Of a stretch of DNA of 64,000 nucleotides, positions 27,044 through 35,960 are shown in pieces (position 1 is the first letter of the stretch; every line of letters begins with the position of its first letter). The translations under genes were made by a program, and so were the position numbers. Under the pieces are notes generated by a model, which worked only from the letters and a program-made list of their open reading frames with translations, was not told the DNA's origin and ran no database searches. The stretch is from MR-S7 sp000400995 (GTDB taxonomy: Bacteria; Pseudomonadota; Gammaproteobacteria; Burkholderiales; Burkholderiaceae_C). Where the stretch lies: contig NZ_CP152342.1 of NCBI RefSeq assembly GCF_045291395.1, forward strand, positions 3,348,001 through 3,412,000, written 5' to 3'.

Positions 27044-27591
27044 GCTGTCATCTCTCCACCTGTGGCGAACGATGGAGGTGACTGTATCCAAATTGTTACG
27101 TCTCGCGATCAGGAGACTTTGTACGAGCGCTTCATATAGGCAGATCAGCGCGCGGGAGCGACATGGAGAAAACCGGACGATGAAGACGGCGGCCATGCGG
27201 TCACTGTATATTTAAACAGTTTTTTGGTCAATTTGTCAGATATAGCAGTGACCGCCTAACTGATCTGGCTCTTGCAACTGTAGCTGTTGGTCGAAGCAGT
27301 CGTTCGTAGTTGGATACACAACCGGCGGCTCGCAGCCTGAAGCCGCCGTCCCCGGCGCGACAATCTGCCGCACAGTGATGTACCTTGCAATCTGCTTCAC
27401 AAGCTTGCCGTGCCAACGTGATGACACCTACTGCCGTGTGGCATTACCTTGGTGCCCCTCGTTAGCCTGCGCCCCCTCTTCTGCCTTACTTTTCACGCCC
27501 GCGACCAAACAAGCCTAAGCCCCCACCATGGACTCTTTTGTTGCTGGGCTGGGTTGTCCCAAGCAAGTTGCCTACAAATCGCCTACAAACA
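27044..27591. other. Leader of the GNAT-PIN gene and island right end: inverted repeat and arm-like repeats
   Basis: No convincing gene. A perfect 10-bp inverted repeat, GCGGTCACTG at 27197-27206 and CAGTGACCGC at 27246-27255, surrounds an AT-rich 39-bp centre about 155 bp upstream of the GNAT-PIN start; it could be an operator. Near the right end, GCCTACAAA occurs at 27570-27578 and 27581-27589, resembling integrase arm-type sites. A 63-codon leftward frame at 27236-27427 is probably chance. Confidence 0.4.
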
Positions 27592-27634
27592 ACAGAAAAA
27601 AGAAAACCATGCTATCAATTAAGCAGCATGGTTT
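27592..27634 (-). terminator. Rho-independent terminator behind the tRNA gene
   Basis: On the minus strand AAACCATGCT (27634-27625) pairs with AGCATGGTTT (27613-27604) over an 11-nt loop and is followed by a T-rich tract ending at 27592. It lies 14 bp past the tRNA CCA, on the island side of the attachment repeat, so the island supplies the present terminator of the tRNA. Confidence 0.75.
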
Positions 27635-27646
27635 CCTTATGTGCAC

Positions 27647-27695
27647 TTGGTAGGGCGTGGCGGACTTGAACCGACGACCAAAGGATTATGAGTCC
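27647..27695 (-). repeat. Right island attachment repeat, within the intact tRNA gene
   Basis: Partner of 14218-14266: 49 bp with a single mismatch, covering the 3' part of the tRNA. Here the 5' half follows, so this copy is the functional one. The integration therefore kept the tRNA intact and left a truncated copy at the far end. Confidence 0.85.
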
Positions 27696-27724
27696 TCTGC
27701 TCTAACCAACTGAGCTAACGCCCC
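27648..27724 (-). tRNA. tRNA with CAU anticodon (elongator Met, or Ile2)
   Basis: A 77-nt cloverleaf with encoded CCA: acceptor GGGGCGT pairs with ACGCCCT, the D-arm is GCTCAGTTGGTTAGAGC, the anticodon loop is CTCATAA, and the T-arm is GTCGGTTCAAGTCCGCC-like. There is no initiator-type mismatch at position 1-72 (G-U pair) and the D-arm is elongator-like. CAU could also belong to a lysidine-modified Ile2 tRNA; this cannot be decided by eye. Confidence 0.9.
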
Positions 27725-27774
27725 AGGGTTGCGCCAGCGCCTCGTCGGCAGGGCAGCGGGCGCTATTGTAGGGG

Positions 27775-28779
27775 TTACTTCCGGTGGCTCAGGGCGTTGG
27801 TGACCAGCTTGGAGGTGATGTCCACGATCTGGATCATCCGGTCGTAGGGCATGCGCGTGGGGCCGATCACGCCCAGTGTGCCGACCACCTGGCCGTCGAC
27901 CTCGTAGGGCGCGCTGACGACGGACAGTTCCTCAAATGGAACGACCTGGCTCTCGCCGCCGATGAAGATGCGCACGCCCTCGGCCCGGCTGGAGATGTCC
28001 AGCAGCCGCAGGATCTGCGTCTTTTGCTCGAACAGGTCGAAGGCCCGGCGCAGGTTGCCCATGTCGCCGGAGAAGTCGCTCACCGCCAGCAGGTTGCGCT
28101 CACCGGAGAAAACCACCTCCTCCTGGGATTCGGACATGGCCTCGGTGCCCACGTTGACCGCCGCCTGCATCAGCACGGCGATTTCGCGGCGCAGCGTGTC
28201 CACCTCGGACTTGAGGCGCTCGCGCACTTGCTCCATGGTCAGGCCCGCATAGTGGGCGTTGAGGAAATTCGCGGCTTCCACCAGTTGCGATTGCGCATAG
28301 TCCGACTCGGTGAAGATCACCCGGTTCTGCACGTCGCCGTCCGGCGAGACGATGATGACGAGCAGCCGCCGCTCGGACAGGCGCAGGAACTCGATGTGCC
28401 GGAACACCGATGCGCGGCGCGGCGCCATGACCACGCCCACGAACTGCGACAGGCTGGACAGCAGCTGCGCCGCGTTGGCGATCACCTTCTGCGGCTGCTC
28501 GGGCCGCAGTTGCAGTTCGGGCAGTTGCTCCTTCTGCACGGTGAGCATGGTGTCGACGAAGAGCCGGTAGCCCTTGGCCGTGGGAATGCGCCCAGCAGAG
28601 GTGTGGGGGCTGGCGATCAACCCCAGCTCTTCCAGGTCTGCCATCACGTTGCGTATCGTGGCAGGCGACAATTCGAGGCCCGATGCCCGCGACAGGGTTC
28701 TGGAACCCACTGGCTGTCCGTCGGCGATGTAGCGTTCTACCAGCGCCTTCAACAACAACTTGGAGCGGTCATCGAGCAT
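27775..28779 (-). CDS. hrcA: Heat-inducible transcription repressor HrcA
   Basis: A 334-residue protein with the HrcA layout: an N-terminal winged helix (LLLKALVERYIADGQPVGSR, SPATIRNVMADLEELGLIAS, PHTSAGRIPTAKGYRLFVDT), then the GAF-like dimer domain (VIVSPDGDVQNRVIF) and the C-terminal segment (VSAPYEVDGQVVGTLGVIGP). HrcA represses chaperonin operons through CIRCE elements; no CIRCE or groE is in the window. It is followed by the tRNA gene and divergent from nadK in the ancestral order, with the prophage now in between. Confidence 0.95.
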   Translation of the reverse strand: MLDDRSKLLLKALVERYIADGQPVGSRTLSRASGLELSPATIRNVMADLEELGLIASPHTSAGRIPTAKGYRLFVDTMLTVQKEQLPELQLRPEQPQKVIANAAQLLSSLSQFVGVVMAPRRASVFRHIEFLRLSERRLLVIIVSPDGDVQNRVIFTESDYAQSQLVEAANFLNAHYAGLTMEQVRERLKSEVDTLRREIAVLMQAAVNVGTEAMSESQEEVVFSGERNLLAVSDFSGDMGNLRRAFDLFEQKTQILRLLDISSRAEGVRIFIGGESQVVPFEELSVVSAPYEVDGQVVGTLGVIGPTRMPYDRMIQIVDITSKLVTNALSHRK

Positions 28780-28807
28780 CGAATCATTCTAGTCATGTAC
28801 CTGAAAC

Positions 28808-28837
28808 AAATAGCCCGGCCATTCGGGCTATTTTTTT
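28808..28837. terminator. Strong hairpin with T tract between hrcA and the prophage
   Basis: AAATAGCCCG (28808-28817) and CGGGCTATTT (28824-28833) form a 10-bp stem with a 6-nt loop, followed by T on the plus strand and by TTTGTTTC on the minus strand. It lies outside the prophage core repeat, so it belongs to the host. In the minus direction it could stop phage transcription from entering hrcA. Confidence 0.6.
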
Positions 28838-28862
28838 GGGCAAAACCGGGGCCGCGCCCCGG

Positions 28863-28873
28863 TACCGCATGAA
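28863..28873. repeat. Prophage attL core, TACCGCATGAA
   Basis: Direct repeat of 37858-37868. Similarity extends beyond the core (24 of 31 positions), so the phage sequence here mimics the first codons of nadK (ATGAACCCCATCATC against ATGAAGCCTATCTTC). It lies 6 bp past the recombinase stop. A perfect 8-bp hairpin (ACCGGGGC/GCCCCGGT, 28845-28863) touches its left edge. Confidence 0.75.
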
Positions 28874-28878
28874 CCCCA

Positions 28879-29448
28879 TCATCGCCAGCGGCCACGCCTT
28901 TCAAAACGGTGGATCGTATCGCGCAGACAGGACACCGTAACACCCCACAAATCCGCAAGCTGCGCCTGAGACAACACACCCGAGCGCCACATGGCCACTA
29001 TGTGCGCCACATCCTCATCCGGGATAGTGCGAGCCCTGCCCCAGACCTTGCCACGCGCACGTGCAGCAGCCTGCCCAGCCATGACCCGCTCACGAATCAT
29101 CGAGCGCTCCAATTGCGCCACCGCGCCCAGCACCTGAAACGTGAACTCACCGAACGGACTGGTCGTATCAAGCGGCTCAGTCAAGCTACGGATACAAGCG
29201 CCCGCGCCCTTGAGCCGCCCCTGAATAGCAAGCAGATCAGGCAGGCTGCGCGCGATCCGGTCCAACTTCCACACCACCAACGTATCACCCGTACCCAGCA
29301 ACGCAAGGGCGCGCTGCAACTCAGGCCGAGGCCCTACACCCGAACCCGACTCCACGAAAACACGCCGCACGCCGTGCCGCTCCAACGCATCACGCTGCAG
29401 CGCCGTATCTTGATCTTGCGTGGACACACGGGCATACCCCACCAGCAT
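28879..29448 (-). CDS. Small serine recombinase, probable phage integrase
   Basis: A 189-residue resolvase/invertase-type recombinase. The catalytic Ser is in GYARVSTQDQDTALQRDAL, followed by GDTLVVWKLDRIARSLPDLL, the EFTFQVLGAVAQLERSMIRE helix and RARGKVWGRAR. The C-terminal helix-turn-helix (LSQAQLADLWGVTVSCLRDT) binds DNA. It is the last gene before attL and the only recombinase in the prophage, so it most likely performs integration. Most filamentous phages use host XerCD instead. Confidence 0.9.
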   Translation of the reverse strand: MLVGYARVSTQDQDTALQRDALERHGVRRVFVESGSGVGPRPELQRALALLGTGDTLVVWKLDRIARSLPDLLAIQGRLKGAGACIRSLTEPLDTTSPFGEFTFQVLGAVAQLERSMIRERVMAGQAAARARGKVWGRARTIPDEDVAHIVAMWRSGVLSQAQLADLWGVTVSCLRDTIHRFERRGRWR

Positions 29449-29515
29449 CCAAACTCCTACGCATCACCGGGAACGAAAAGAGAAAAGGGGCCACCCGCAC
29501 CCATACCCCCAAGCG

Positions 29516-30064
29516 CTAACAACCAAGCCTAAATTGCCTGTCCCGCGCCTTCTTTCGCTCCTCCCTAATTCGCTCCAAGCTGTAATGCGTACTGCCTTGC
29601 CGCCCCTGCGCATCAAGAGCGCGAATTCTCTGATCCAGGAGCCTACATTCCATCTCATCACGAAGGCCTGGAGCAGGACGAGCTGTGACAGACGCCGACG
29701 AACGCGAAGATGAAGGTACGGCGCGACGATCCCGCTCCAACGCATCCGCAGCACGCTTTTGACTTCGCGCGATCCGGAGCTGATCCTCCCAAGGCATTCC
29801 AATGGGCACACGCTCCTTGCGAACCAATGACCAGCCCCGCGTAGAACACGGCTTAGGCAACCAGAACAACCCATCGCCCGCCGTACGGCAGAGATAAACC
29901 AGCGTGCTACTAGGCCCAGAGGGATCGGAAAGCGCCGGGGACACGTCCACCGTGACAGCACCCGGGCAAGGCTCAGTGCTGTAAGCATTGCCACACCGGA
30001 AAACCTGCGCGTCAGATGCGCCCGACACACCCAGAAGCAGAACTCCAAAAAACATCCAAAGCAT
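29516..30064 (-). CDS. Secreted DUF4124-like phage protein
   Basis: A 182-residue protein with a signal peptide (MLWMFFGVLLLGVSGASDA, cleavage before QVF). The next residues, VFRCGNAYSTEPCPGAVTV, resemble the start of DUF4124 domains (V.(R/K)C....YS..PC.GA). The C-terminal half is Arg/Ser-rich and ends with a charged helix (LERIREERKKARDRQFRLGC). It lies between zot and the recombinase, a place where inoviruses carry accessory genes. Its role is unknown; a periplasmic function is likely. Confidence 0.7.
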   Translation of the reverse strand: MLWMFFGVLLLGVSGASDAQVFRCGNAYSTEPCPGAVTVDVSPALSDPSGPSSTLVYLCRTAGDGLFWLPKPCSTRGWSLVRKERVPIGMPWEDQLRIARSQKRAADALERDRRAVPSSSRSSASVTARPAPGLRDEMECRLLDQRIRALDAQGRQGSTHYSLERIREERKKARDRQFRLGC

Positions 30065-30132
30065 CGCCTCATTATGTGAAACAAAACGCTACCGGCAATA
30101 TTGAGACCTGCGGGCAGGGTGTCAGCCATAAG

Positions 30133-31320
30133 TCAGCGCGTCAGGCTAGAGCGCACCTGAGCATTGCGCGCGGCCAGCTCCTGTTCCCACTGCGATCGCG
30201 GCTGCTGCGGTTGCCGGGACTGCTGGGGCGAGGCCTGGACGTTGCCGCCGGTGAACACCGCTTCTGGCGACACGCGCACCCGTGGAGGGGTAAAGGATGG
30301 CGGTGGAGCACCAGAGCCCTGCAGGGCGGCGCTAGCGAGCATCGTGCCGCCCTGGCCCAGGTGCGGCAGATCGCAGATGGCCGTGCGGACTACCCCCTTC
30401 CACGTGACCGTCACGATGCACTCGCCGTTGCGGGCGAACTTGTAGCCCATTTCCTCGAGGTCGCGGTTCGTGACCGTGAAGGCGGGTTGACCGCCCTGGC
30501 TCACCGCGAGGGTGCAGACGGTTTTCTCACCCATGGCCGCGCAGCCGAGCAGATGCAAACCACGCTCCGCCATGGGATCGTCGGACACCACTTTGAGCGG
30601 CTTTGCCCGCTCACGGTCCGCGCCGGCCTGCATGGCGGGTTTCGCGGGCTCAGCTTGTGCCTGGCTCTTGGCGGGTTTCGCCGGTACACCCGCTGCTGTC
30701 GGATCCATGTTGGACGCGAGACGCCCGTACATGTGCCACGCGAGGTAGCCGGTGCCGCCGAGGGCCGTCACTGCCACAACCAGGGCGGTGGGGAAGCTGC
30801 GGATCGGCTTGATGTGGATAGACGCCGACGTGTAGCTGTCAAAGATGCGCTTGGGCAGCTTGTAACGCTTCTTGATGGGGGCCGAGCGCCAGCCGGTACG
30901 GCACTGGTCGGCGCACTCGGGCCATTCGTACCACCAGCGGCCGAGCCAGCCCAGGTCCCGCAGGTGGATATGGCGGCCGACCAGGGCGCGGACGTTGGAG
31001 TCCAGCAGGTTTGGGCCTTGCGTGGTCAGGAAGAAGTCCAAGCCCCGATGCCGGTGGGTTTCCAGGGCGGCGATATGGTCAGGGACGGACTTTCCCGCGC
31101 CACGTGGGCGCCATACCTGCTGCACTTCATCAATGACGATGGCCGCGCCGTCCGGGACCTCATCCATCCATTTCGTGGGGTCCTCGAGAGGCACGTGCGC
31201 CAGCTTGAGGCCGTTCAGGCCGAAGACGAAGAGCGGACGATCCGCGCCGACCGTACGCAGCAGGTCCACAAGAGCAGCGGTTTTGCCGGTGCCGGGAGCA
31301 CCCGTCAAGAGCGTGATCAT
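30133..31320 (-). CDS. Zot/pI morphogenesis ATPase
   Basis: A 395-residue inner-membrane assembly protein. The N-terminal Zot domain has Walker A TLLTGAPGTGKTAALVDLL and Walker B-like GAAIVIDEVQQVW, then HRHRGLDFFLTTQGPNLLDS. A transmembrane helix follows near residue 205 (FPTALVVAVTALGGTGYLAW). The periplasmic part starts with a Pro/Ala/Lys-rich linker (PAKPAKSQAQAEPAKPAM). It drives extrusion of virions. Its start overlaps the pVI stop by ATGA. Length is normal. Confidence 0.93.
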   Translation of the reverse strand: MITLLTGAPGTGKTAALVDLLRTVGADRPLFVFGLNGLKLAHVPLEDPTKWMDEVPDGAAIVIDEVQQVWRPRGAGKSVPDHIAALETHRHRGLDFFLTTQGPNLLDSNVRALVGRHIHLRDLGWLGRWWYEWPECADQCRTGWRSAPIKKRYKLPKRIFDSYTSASIHIKPIRSFPTALVVAVTALGGTGYLAWHMYGRLASNMDPTAAGVPAKPAKSQAQAEPAKPAMQAGADRERAKPLKVVSDDPMAERGLHLLGCAAMGEKTVCTLAVSQGGQPAFTVTNRDLEEMGYKFARNGECIVTVTWKGVVRTAICDLPHLGQGGTMLASAALQGSGAPPPSFTPPRVRVSPEAVFTGGNVQASPQQSRQPQQPRSQWEQELAARNAQVRSSLTR

Positions 31321-31610
31321 GGGTTAGACGCCGTGCCGGTTTGCAGGGCGAAGTGCTTGAGCACCAGCCATGAAATGCCCGCAACCAAGCCGCCGCTAGT
31401 GATGCTCATGTAATCGAAGAAGCCAGCGCGGGCGGCGAGCTGGGCGGCCACCGGCAGGATGCCTTGCGTCGCCGCCTTCGCCGAACCGAGCACGTTATTC
31501 AGCCCTTCGGTGACACCGGTATAGGTGACCGTGCCGACGCCGAGCGCGGCCAGGACGCGGGAGACGATGGGCCAGGAGATATCCGAGAGCCACTTTGCCA
31601 AGCCATCCAT
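31317..31610 (-). CDS. pVI-like minor coat protein (DUF2523)
   Basis: A 97-residue membrane protein with two or three hydrophobic stretches (IVSRVLAALGVGTVTYTGVT; YMSITSGGLVAGISWLVLKH), matching the DUF2523/pVI family. pVI caps the virion together with pIII. It sits between pIII and zot in the standard inovirus order and is coupled to zot by overlapping ATGA. Confidence 0.85.
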   Translation of the reverse strand: MDGLAKWLSDISWPIVSRVLAALGVGTVTYTGVTEGLNNVLGSAKAATQGILPVAAQLAARAGFFDYMSITSGGLVAGISWLVLKHFALQTGTASNP

Positions 31611-31614
31611 GCCG

Positions 31615-32960
<1,346 letters not shown>

Positions 32961-32961
<1 letters not shown>

Positions 32962-33032
32962 CACAAGCCCCTCAAAAGCAGCGCGGCCATGCCGAGCACG
33001 GCCACGGTGAGCATCAATGCATCTGGTGTCAT
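32961..33032 (-). CDS. 23-residue hydrophobic peptide, probable small virion protein
   Basis: Sequence TPDALMLTVAVLGMAALLLR then GL: one membrane helix ending in Arg. Its ATG overlaps the stop of the 112-residue gene (ATGA) and its TGA overlaps the pIII ATG (TGATG), a tight coupling that argues for real translation. Size and character fit pVII/pIX-type tip proteins of filamentous phages. Confidence 0.7.
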
Positions 33033-33367
33033 GTTTCCCCCTGGTTGCCCCAATTGGTGACCGCGTGCCAGACGACGCGGCCCAGGAACGTGACCGCACC
33101 AACCGACAGCAGGACAGCAGCCACGGCCCAGGCCAGTTCCATGGCCTCCTCGCGCTGCATGAGCCCGCAGGGCTGCGGATCGACCGCCACCACACGCATA
33201 AGCACTGCGCCAGTGCTTATGTTTGTGGCCTCGTAGGTGATCGAGGTGGGCGTGACAGCACTGGCGGCGATGGCGTAGCCATCCTGCACAGTGCCGGAGA
33301 CCGCAGCGGCTGCGGCCTCATTGGCAGCTTGTGGCGTGCCGTAGCACTGGCCCGCAAACTGCCACAT
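33029..33367 (-). CDS. Small phage membrane protein, unknown function
   Basis: A 112-residue protein starting 2 bp after the pVIII stop. The N-terminal 80 residues are soluble (FAGQCYGTPQAANEAAAAAV) with two Cys, and a C-terminal helix (AWAVAAVLLSVGAVTFLGRV) anchors it. Similar proteins lie between the major coat gene and pIII in related inoviruses. It may be a minor coat or assembly protein. Confidence 0.75.
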   Translation of the reverse strand: MWQFAGQCYGTPQAANEAAAAAVSGTVQDGYAIAASAVTPTSITYEATNISTGAVLMRVVAVDPQPCGLMQREEAMELAWAVAAVLLSVGAVTFLGRVVWHAVTNWGNQGET

Positions 33368-33369
33368 GG

Positions 33370-33582
33370 TCAGCGCACCGCGCGACGCAGGAACAGGATG
33401 GCGGCCACGGCGATGACGGCCACGATGACCAGAGTTGCAGCGCTGACGCCGTCCGTTTTCATGTCGCCCAGGGCGGTGGTGACTTCAGCGGGCAGTGCGG
33501 CGTGCGCCTGCGATGCCAGGGCGAGCGCGCCAGCGGATGCGGCCTGAGCCAGACGGCGGGTTTGCGTGTTGAAACGGTTCAT
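33370..33582 (-). CDS. Major coat protein pVIII
   Basis: A 70-residue precursor. The signal peptide (LAQAASAGALALASQAHA) is cleaved before ALPAEV. The mature coat of about 43 residues has an acidic N-terminus (PAEVTTALGDMKTDG), a membrane helix (AATLVIVAVIAVAAILFLRR) and a basic C-terminus, the charge pattern needed to coat ssDNA. The ATG at 33582 is chosen because it starts the signal peptide. Confidence 0.92.
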   Translation of the reverse strand: MNRFNTQTRRLAQAASAGALALASQAHAALPAEVTTALGDMKTDGVSAATLVIVAVIAVAAILFLRRAVR

Positions 33583-33648
33583 GTTGATGCTCCTAAAAGG
33601 TTCATGGAATGACGCGGATTGCGTCCGAGTGCCCCGCACGCGAGGCAG

Positions 33649-33792
33649 TCAGCCGGAATCCCTCTTGCCCTGGATCGCCTCGCGGATGAACCGGACGGCG
33701 CGCACTGCGGCTATGGCTGTCATGACCATGGCCGCAGCACGGGAGCCGTTCAGGGCCATGCCGAGGAGGATTTCAAGTACCGCTACTGGCAT
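33649..33792 (-). CDS. Small phage membrane protein (47 residues)
   Basis: The peptide PVAVLEILLGMALNGSRAAA continues with MVMTAIAAVRAVRFIREAIQ: a hydrophobic helix with a basic tail. It overlaps the upstream small gene by 10 bp. Its place just ahead of pVIII fits a pVII/pIX-type or coat-like protein. No family is recognised. Confidence 0.55.
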   Translation of the reverse strand: MPVAVLEILLGMALNGSRAAAMVMTAIAAVRAVRFIREAIQGKRDSG

Positions 33793-34070
33793 GCGGTGCT
33801 CGCGTGGCGCTTGCGCAGGACGTTCGCCATGGCGCGGCGCACGCTGCTGGACATACCGGGCAGCAGCAGGGGACCGTGCACGTTGCGCATGCGCGCCGTG
33901 GCGATGCGGATGCGCTTGTCTTCCCACGCCTGGATAGCGTCAGCGACGCGCAACAAGGCGCGCATGAGGAGCGACCAGCAGATGGCGCCCAGGACGCCGC
34001 CGAGCATCGACAGCTTCACGATGGATGCCCCTAAGGCTTGCAGCTCGGTTTCTGTCATTCCTATTGGCAT
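33783..34070 (-). CDS. Small phage membrane protein (95 residues)
   Basis: A CCGGAG ribosome site lies 6 nt before the ATG at 34070. The protein has one hydrophobic helix (IVKLSMLGGVLGAICWSLLM) followed by a basic region (WEDKRIRIATARMRN). It is in the early part of the structural block. Function is unknown. Confidence 0.65.
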   Translation of the reverse strand: MPIGMTETELQALGASIVKLSMLGGVLGAICWSLLMRALLRVADAIQAWEDKRIRIATARMRNVHGPLLLPGMSSSVRRAMANVLRKRHASTACQ

Positions 34071-34130
34071 TTGGTCTCCGGGAACGAATTGCGATGTTTG
34101 GCGCCTGATGGTGAGGTGCCATACATCGGG

Positions 34131-34337
34131 TTAAAGCTCTACAGGGCGGTGCAATTTGGACAGGTCCACGACCTGCACCTGATGGCACGGCTCTACGTGG
34201 TCTTCGATCAGCTGCGCGCAGGTTTCGAGGTCTTCGACCGCTACCGCTTCGCGCAGCAGGAGCACCCATTCGGGCTGTCCGTCCTCATACGAGGGGGCCA
34301 GGAAGCAGCCCGTGAACGCCGATTGGATGACGTACAT
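34131..34337 (-). CDS. Small phage protein (68 residues), unknown function
   Basis: It starts YVIQSAFTGCFLAPSYEDGQ and is acidic (REAVAVEDLETCAQLIEDHV). A GAGG ribosome site precedes the ATG, and it follows the ssDNA-binding gene by 9 bp. Proteins with a similar start are common next to gene V homologues in inoviruses; the role is unknown. Confidence 0.65.
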   Translation of the reverse strand: MYVIQSAFTGCFLAPSYEDGQPEWVLLLREAVAVEDLETCAQLIEDHVEPCHQVQVVDLSKLHRPVEL

Positions 34338-34346
34338 GCCAGCCTC

Positions 34347-34673
34347 TTACGATGCCTTCGGAGCGGCCGGTTTGGCTTGCTCCAGGGGGCGGATGTCGAC
34401 CAGGACCATCTTTGTGCCGTCCTGCGCTGCTGCTGCCATTTCGAAGGTGGCGATGGCCTTCACGGGCATGGATTGGCCGAGGTGCGCCCACTTGTCGAAA
34501 TTACTGGCATCAGCCAGTTTGAAAGGGCGCGTGGCGCGGCCGATGGAGCGACCAGAGCCGTTTTCCGCAAGGTCGACTTCGCAGTGGAAGACGGTATTGT
34601 TGTATTCGCGGCCTTCAATGACGCCCTTGCTTTCCTTGACGCCGTGGACGATGACTTCGGATTTGAATTGCAT
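34347..34673 (-). CDS. Single-stranded DNA-binding protein (pV-like)
   Basis: A 108-residue OB-fold protein: KSEVIVHGVKESKGVIEGRE, YNNTVFHCEVDL, and a C-terminal half that ends with TKMVLVDIRPLEQAK. It binds the viral strand and switches replication to single-strand production and packaging. It lies 24 bp after the initiator gene, as usual. The Pro/Ala/Lys end is probably disordered. Confidence 0.8.
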   Translation of the reverse strand: MQFKSEVIVHGVKESKGVIEGREYNNTVFHCEVDLAENGSGRSIGRATRPFKLADASNFDKWAHLGQSMPVKAIATFEMAAAAQDGTKMVLVDIRPLEQAKPAAPKAS

Positions 34674-34697
34674 GGTGTTTCCTTTGTGGTCTTTGGT

Positions 34698-35960
34698 TTA
34701 GGCCTGTGCGAATGCGTGACCAGCGCTTTCGGCCTTGCGGGTTCTGTGGTGCGCGCTGCTGTAGGCGCGGCGGATTTCGGTTTGCTTGAATCGGCGCAGA
34801 CGACCGGGAACGTTTTGGTTCGTGACCATTTCAAGGAAGGCGTCAGTGCCGAGGTGTTCGAATGCCAGGGCCATGCTGGGTGCGGCGACGTCGCGCAGCC
34901 AACGCACGTTGCGGGTGACTTCGGCTTCGATGGTTTGGGCCGCGAGCTTTGCTTCGCAGGGCACGGGCTCGGGCAGGGCCTGCGCGGCGGGTTTGGCTTC
35001 GCGCAAGATGGCCGCGTGGTAGTCGCTGGCGCCTGCGAAGTAGTCTTGCGGGCGGCGCAGCATGTCGGTGTTCAGTACGCGCAGTTTGTTGCCGTAGCGC
35101 AGTTCCGCGCGCAGCCAGTTGGTGGCGTCTTTTTCTCCGAAGAGCTGGTGGCCTTTTTCGTAGAAGTTGGTTTGCTTGCCCGCTTCCTTGCTGCCCATGT
35201 AGAAGCTGCGCGCCTTGCCGTTGCACCAGTCTCCGACCATGTTGCATTTCGGGCGCTTGCCTGCCACGTCGCACAGGCCGTTTTCGTAGTCCCGCTTGAT
35301 GCGCTCCATGCCGCCTGTGATGCCTTCGAAGAAGTCCAGGGCGAGATCGATGCGGGTCATGGTGCCGCCCACGTCATCGATGAGGTTTGCGAGGTGATCG
35401 CGCCAGCCGTTTTGGGCGAAGGTGCAGGCCGTGCCATAGAGGTTGACGTGCATGGTTTTGGCCTGGGCTTGCTGGCGCGGGCTGTCGCCGCTTGCGAGGA
35501 AGCCGACCCAACCGACTTCACTGCCGTTGCGCTCGATGCTCCAGCGGTGACGGTAGAAGTCGTGGCCTTTGCGCAGTTCGGGGGCGACGGTGAAGTCTTC
35601 GCCCAAGGTTTCCGCTACGCGTTCGGCCAGCTCCATGGCTTGCGCGCTTGGAGCGAATTCGGCGTTCGGGAGCTTGGCCAGGAGCTTGCGAAGGCGCATG
35701 AGGCGTTGACCCCGTTCGCTGCGCTCCTGTTCGCTGACAGGCTCCATGTCCACGTCGGGCGTGGGCGTGGGGAACAGGGTTTCGATGCCGGGCATCGGGG
35801 CGTTGCGCAGCAGGCAGGTGAAGCGCACCCAGTCCACATGCACGATGTTGCCGGTTTCGGTGCGCTCGGCCAGAAGGCGGAATTTGATTTCGTTGCCTTC
35901 GAGGACCAGGGAGCAAGTTTTGGAATGCTTGTTCAGGACGGAGCGTGTCGGGCGGGTCAT
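34698..35960 (-). CDS. Rolling-circle replication initiator (RstA/gpII-type)
   Basis: A 420-residue initiation factor of the phage/plasmid Rep family. The middle shows TMTRIDLALDFFEGITGGME, the metal/active region SFYMGSKEAGKQTNFYEKGH with its candidate Tyr residues, and NWLRAELRYGNKLRVLNTD. These proteins nick the plus-strand origin and remain covalently attached. The ATG at 35960 overlaps the stop of the Cys-rich gene (ATGA). The origin itself could not be located by eye. Confidence 0.85.
   Translation of the reverse strand: MTRPTRSVLNKHSKTCSLVLEGNEIKFRLLAERTETGNIVHVDWVRFTCLLRNAPMPGIETLFPTPTPDVDMEPVSEQERSERGQRLMRLRKLLAKLPNAEFAPSAQAMELAERVAETLGEDFTVAPELRKGHDFYRHRWSIERNGSEVGWVGFLASGDSPRQQAQAKTMHVNLYGTACTFAQNGWRDHLANLIDDVGGTMTRIDLALDFFEGITGGMERIKRDYENGLCDVAGKRPKCNMVGDWCNGKARSFYMGSKEAGKQTNFYEKGHQLFGEKDATNWLRAELRYGNKLRVLNTDMLRRPQDYFAGASDYHAAILREAKPAAQALPEPVPCEAKLAAQTIEAEVTRNVRWLRDVAAPSMALAFEHLGTDAFLEMVTNQNVPGRLRRFKQTEIRRAYSSAHHRTRKAESAGHAFAQA

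Noticed and set aside
28790..28870. A XerCD dif-like site as the prophage attachment site
   Set aside because: No dif consensus is seen at either end; the shared 11-bp core and the adjacent serine recombinase explain the insertion better.
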